Position numbers and translations under genes: made by a program. This document shows positions 6,098 through 8,453 of a DNA stretch of 8,453 bases, piece by piece. How positions within the stretch are numbered: the first letter of the stretch is position 1; each line of letters begins with the position of its first letter. Location of the stretch: assembly GCA_003230355.1 (NCBI GenBank), contig QIDD01000030.1, positions 1-8,453 of the forward strand, read 5' to 3'. A model generated the notes under the pieces. It searched no databases. It was not told where the DNA came from and saw nothing but the letters and a program-made list of their open reading frames with translations. The DNA comes from Methanobacteriota archaeon (GTDB lineage: Archaea; Hydrothermarchaeota; Hydrothermarchaeia; Hydrothermarchaeales; SZUA-236).

Positions 6098-6388
6098 TCA
6101 CCATCGATTTTTATGCTCGAATTTCCCCCCGATTATCACTTCGAGCTTCTCCTTCTTTATACGCTTCGTTTCCTCTTTAAATTCCTCATCTATACCCCCG
6201 ATAAGCTCTAGTTCGCGCACTTCTCCCTCTAGAAGTCTCAGCTGCTCCTTTTTGATGTTGACTTCTCTTTCCGCCATCTCCACTTCCTGGCGCCTGGCTG
6301 AGAGGATGATGCATCTTGAGATGATTATCCCAATATAATAAAGTCCTGCGAGTATTGCTATTCCGCCGATAAGTTCTGTGAAAATCAT
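6098..6388 (-). CDS. Small membrane-anchored coiled-coil protein, unknown function
   Basis: I do not recognise this 96-residue protein. It has one N-terminal membrane segment (about residues 4-29, IGGIAILAGLYYIGIIISRC and beyond). A highly charged, helical, coiled-coil-like region follows (about residues 33-85, rich in Glu, Lys and Arg, with Leu/Ile heptad spacing). The tail is short and basic (HKNRW). The Arg residues right after the membrane segment favour the charged part lying in the cytoplasm. The ATG at 6388 has no ribosome binding site, but the TATA-containing palindrome at 6400-6417 lies about 12-29 bases upstream, the spacing of a leaderless transcript. It is divergent from the B3/4 gene and convergent with the HIT gene. 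Intact start, length and composition favour a real gene over a chance frame. Confidence 0.7.
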   Translation of the reverse strand: MIFTELIGGIAILAGLYYIGIIISRCIILSARRQEVEMAEREVNIKKEQLRLLEGEVRELELIGGIDEEFKEETKRIKKEKLEVIIGGKFEHKNRW

Positions 6389-6399
6389 ATCGAATAAAT

Positions 6400-6417
6400 T
6401 ATATGTTTAAACATATA
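6400..6417. promoter_or_regulatory. 18-base perfect palindrome in the divergent promoter region
   Basis: TATATGTTTAAACATATA is a perfect inverted repeat between the start of the small membrane protein (6388) and the B3/4 gene (6499). Leftward it coincides with the expected TATA position for a leaderless start at 6388. It could be a TATA element readable in both directions or a dimeric regulator's operator. Its low complexity means that chance cannot be excluded. Confidence 0.5.
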
Positions 6418-6468
6418 TTTAAAGCTTCTGTCCAAAAGAAACATTCAACCACCGAATCAAGCCAAAGT

Positions 6469-6486
6469 TATAATAAGAAAAGAGGT
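6469..6486 (+). promoter_or_regulatory. TATA-like box and weak ribosome binding site of the B3/4 gene
   Basis: TTATAATAAG at 6469-6478 is about 26 bases before ATG 6499, which would give a leaderless transcript. AGAGGT at 6481-6486 lies 12 bases before the ATG and would be useful only if transcription starts further upstream, for example from the AT-rich 6414-6424 stretch. Both readings are possible. Confidence 0.4.
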
Positions 6487-6498
6487 CCATAAAAACCC

Positions 6499-7170
6499 AT
6501 GAAACTCGAGCTAGCCGAAGACATTCAACAGAAGTTTCCGGGGCTGATCGTAGACTCCTTTCAATTAAAGGGCTTAAACATTAAAAGCGTAAGTGCAGAG
6601 CTTGAAAAATTCAAAGAAAAGGTTGCTGAAGAGATAAAATCGGATTACACAATTAAAACAGTTAAAGACGCTCCGATTATCAGATTGTACCGTGATTTTT
6701 ACTGGCGTGCAGGAATCGACCCAACCAAGACCCGTCCCGCATCAGAAGCGCTCATCAGGCGCGTTCTAAAAGAAAGGCCGCTCCCACGGATAAACACACT
6801 TGTCGATACCTACAACCTGGCATCGATGAAGACAAACATGGCGCTCGCCGCATTCGACGCAGGGGCGATCGCAGGAAACCTGGAAATGAGAATGGCAGAA
6901 CCAGGTGAAAAATTCCTGGGAATCGGCATGCAAAAACCGCTCACACTCACTGGAAAAGAACCTGTCATAACAGATGAAGAAAAGACAACTGCAGTCTACC
7001 CCTACAGGGATTCAGACGAAACCAAGGTCACACTTGAAACAAAGGACACGATAATCCTCGTCTGCGGCGTTCCCGGAATCACACCCGCGATGATCGAAAA
7101 AACCGCAGCCCTCACATCAGAATATATCACTCGATTCTGCGGCGGCGAAAAACAGAAATCAGCTGCGTAA
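6499..7170 (+). CDS. Stand-alone B3/B4 domain protein (PheRS beta editing-domain relative, COG3382-like)
   Basis: The B3/B4 domain of the phenylalanyl-tRNA synthetase beta subunit removes wrongly attached tyrosine from tRNA-Phe. Solo versions are common in archaea and bacteria, and are thought to act in trans on mischarged tRNA or to bind nucleic acid. In this 223-residue protein, residues 1-50 form a helical N-terminal region. The B3/4 core follows, with YWRAGIDPTKTRPASEALIR (69-88), INTLVDTYNLASMKTNMALA (98-117), AFDAGAIAG, and the late AVYPYRDSDETKVTLETKDT (165-184) and PGITPAMIEK blocks typical of the group. The catalytic core of a synthetase is absent, so it cannot charge tRNA. The gene is monocistronic, divergent from a small membrane-protein gene, and overlaps the convergent surface-protein gene by 12 bases. 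Substrate and activity are not provable from sequence. Confidence 0.88.
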   Translation: MKLELAEDIQQKFPGLIVDSFQLKGLNIKSVSAELEKFKEKVAEEIKSDYTIKTVKDAPIIRLYRDFYWRAGIDPTKTRPASEALIRRVLKERPLPRINTLVDTYNLASMKTNMALAAFDAGAIAGNLEMRMAEPGEKFLGIGMQKPLTLTGKEPVITDEEKTTAVYPYRDSDETKVTLETKDTIILVCGVPGITPAMIEKTAALTSEYITRFCGGEKQKSAA

Positions 7171-8453
7171 ATCCCAAACAACCTTGTCAAGGACATTTTC
7201 CTTCGAATCCGTAAGTGTAATCGACCCTTTATCAGCTGGGAGATAGACGCCTGTGCTTCGCCTACCCTTAAGATTGAAGGCGCTCCCATAAATAGTCCAA
7301 TAACCTTCTTCAGAGATCGATGCTCCGCTGTCCGACGACTTAACCCTGTAATGAGTATCCCGATAGTCAACGAGATGATATGTGAGGAGGTTAATGTCGT
7401 CATCACCCTGATTGTAGAGCTTCACCATCCACTTCGAGACATCGCTGTCATAAACTACATCACAGATATAGACGTCTCTGATCATGTCTGGGAAGGCGTG
7501 CGTGAAAGGATACTGGCCTGACTCCGGGCAGGGACCAAGGTCCGCAGCCTCTTCTTCCCCTTCATCTGCATCAGGGATATTTGCAACAATCTCCTGGGCC
7601 ACGGCAACCATGTTATCTCGATTTGCCTGGAGTGTGAGATGCCTATCAGATCCGGCGAAGATCCACACAGTTTGATCAGGATTCAAATCCCAGGGATTCG
7701 TGGCAAGGTATTTTTTACTGCTCCCCTCTGTTCGAAGATAATCGGCGTCATCAATTCCCAATATCCCCGCGCCCTTGACTATCTCGCCCACACCCTCCAG
7801 CGCGTCGGGGCCGCCGAGAATTATTATGAATCGTTCATCTTTGTATGTGTTGAAGGTCGCAGCAGTAGCATGTATTACGTCAAGCCCTTTTAGCTCAAGA
7901 TAATCGAATAGCTCAGTTGAAAGCATCTTGTCAACTGAGTTTGCGAGAACAACCACCCTGGGCTTTGGCGCAAGCGTGAGATCAAGAACCGCAATGGACG
8001 GGTAGATTGGTGTGTCAGAATATTGGATGAACTCAGCTCCCGTGGACTGCTGATACTCGTCCATTGTAAAGCGCACTGTGTTTACAGCTTTGAGACTGTC
8101 TTTAACTGAGAACTGTTTTACAACAAAATCGCTCGCCGAATAAAGATATGTGGCATGTTTGTCTTTAAGCTCGCCGCCGTTGAAAAAGAGAGCGTCATGA
8201 AGCTGCTCCTTATTCTGATAAACTGTGAGAAGCGTTGCATCCGCAGCTGACATCTCCGCGTCACCCGTGAAAACAAGATCATAGCCAACATCAACATAAT
8301 CGGTCTTTTCCAGATACTCCACACCCTGATAAACCCAGTACATGTGCTTCTCCTCAGATGGATAGAAGTTTAGGAGCAGGGCGCCGTCGAAAAAATAGCT
8401 TTGAGTCGAGTAGACATCAGTGATTGTAACCGTGTTCACGCCGCTAGTTACAA
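7159..8453 (-). CDS. Cell-surface-type protein with cell-wall-binding-like and lamin-tail-like domains (5' partial)
   Basis: The frame stays open to the window edge (residues VTSG precede the GTG at 8439), so the N-terminus, including any signal peptide, is missing. At least 430 residues are visible. Numbering from that GTG, residues 1-150 are a beta-rich acidic region that I do not recognise. Residues about 160-285 resemble the archaeal putative cell-wall-binding (COG2247-like) fold, with RVVVLANSVD, IIILGGPDALEGVGEIVKGA and TVWIFAGSDRHLTLQANRDN. An acidic linker (287-300) follows. Residues about 322-426 look like a lamin-tail-like beta sandwich (VKLYNQGDDDINLLTYHLVD, then ITLTDSKENVLDKVVWD). 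This suggests a secreted or S-layer-associated protein. No C-terminal anchor is seen, as it ends VWDLRS. Its last 12 bases overlap the end of the convergent B3/4 gene. Precise function is unknown. Confidence 0.8.
   Translation of the reverse strand, partial: VTSGVNTVTITDVYSTQSYFFDGALLLNFYPSEEKHMYWVYQGVEYLEKTDYVDVGYDLVFTGDAEMSAADATLLTVYQNKEQLHDALFFNGGELKDKHATYLYSASDFVVKQFSVKDSLKAVNTVRFTMDEYQQSTGAEFIQYSDTPIYPSIAVLDLTLAPKPRVVVLANSVDKMLSTELFDYLELKGLDVIHATAATFNTYKDERFIIILGGPDALEGVGEIVKGAGILGIDDADYLRTEGSSKKYLATNPWDLNPDQTVWIFAGSDRHLTLQANRDNMVAVAQEIVANIPDADEGEEEAADLGPCPESGQYPFTHAFPDMIRDVYICDVVYDSDVSKWMVKLYNQGDDDINLLTYHLVDYRDTHYRVKSSDSGASISEEGYWTIYGSAFNLKGRRSTGVYLPADKGSITLTDSKENVLDKVVWDLRS

Noticed and set aside
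6082..6102. GGTGA...TCACC inverted repeat between the HIT gene and the small membrane-protein gene as a terminator
   Set aside because: The stem is only 5 bases with an 11-base loop and no T run follows; too weak to call.
6070..6412. GTTTAAACA copies at 6070 and 6404 as target-site or attachment repeats of a mobile unit
   Set aside because: Only 9 shared bases, AT-rich and palindromic, with no recombinase or terminal inverted repeats; kept only as part of the palindrome observation.
1..8453. CRISPR array, insertion sequence or defence island
   Set aside because: No regularly spaced repeats, transposase, integrase or nuclease gene. The toxin-antitoxin pair is the only accessory module.

Overview
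The window comes from an archaeon, most likely a euryarchaeon of the methanogen, methanotroph or Archaeoglobus type (Halobacteriota). The support is a form III-type RuBisCO, a formylmethanofuran:tetrahydromethanopterin formyltransferase (Ftr), a ferredoxin-dependent pyruvate oxidoreductase beta subunit, an archaeal Pth2 and a TruD/Pus7-type pseudouridine synthase. TATA-like boxes lie about 25 bases before several inferred transcription starts, and GGTGA-type ribosome binding sites are present. The genus cannot be fixed from the sequence alone.

Layout from left to right. (1) 2-790 (+): C-terminal 60% or so of a RuBisCO large subunit, cut by the window edge. (2) 787-1246 (-): a two-gene RelE/ParE-type toxin-antitoxin module, running head-on into RuBisCO so that the two stop codons overlap. 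(3) 1280-2156: a decayed-looking stretch. It holds a short plus-strand coding-like tail and a minus-strand gene for a membrane-anchored, Ser/Thr/Pro-rich surface protein that is broken by two opposite frameshifts. (4) 2157-3689 (-): pth2-truD, a translation and tRNA-modification operon. (5) 3780-6069 (+): porB-ftr-HIT, a tight three-gene cluster that starts divergently from pth2 over a shared AT-rich promoter region. (6) 6098-6388 (-): a small membrane-anchored coiled-coil protein. (7) 6499-7170 (+): a stand-alone B3/B4 domain protein, related to the editing domain of phenylalanyl-tRNA synthetase. (8) 7159-8453 (-): most of a large cell-surface-type protein with a lamin-tail-like C-terminus, cut by the right edge.

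Functionally, porB and ftr connect acetyl-CoA/pyruvate interconversion with the tetrahydromethanopterin C1 pathway. RuBisCO III normally serves AMP/nucleoside salvage in archaea. truD, pth2 and the solo B3/4 protein all concern tRNA quality or turnover, but the B3/4 gene is not in the same operon as the other two. Genes are densely packed: two convergent pairs overlap, and no gene-free stretch exceeds about 230 bases.

I found no CRISPR array, tRNA, rRNA or insertion sequence. The parts most worth a second look are the doubly frameshifted surface gene with a hairpin at its second break, the orphan porB with a cysteine-containing N-terminal extension, the orphan coding-like tail beside the toxin-antitoxin promoter, and the 18-base palindrome between the two divergent genes near 6.4 kb.
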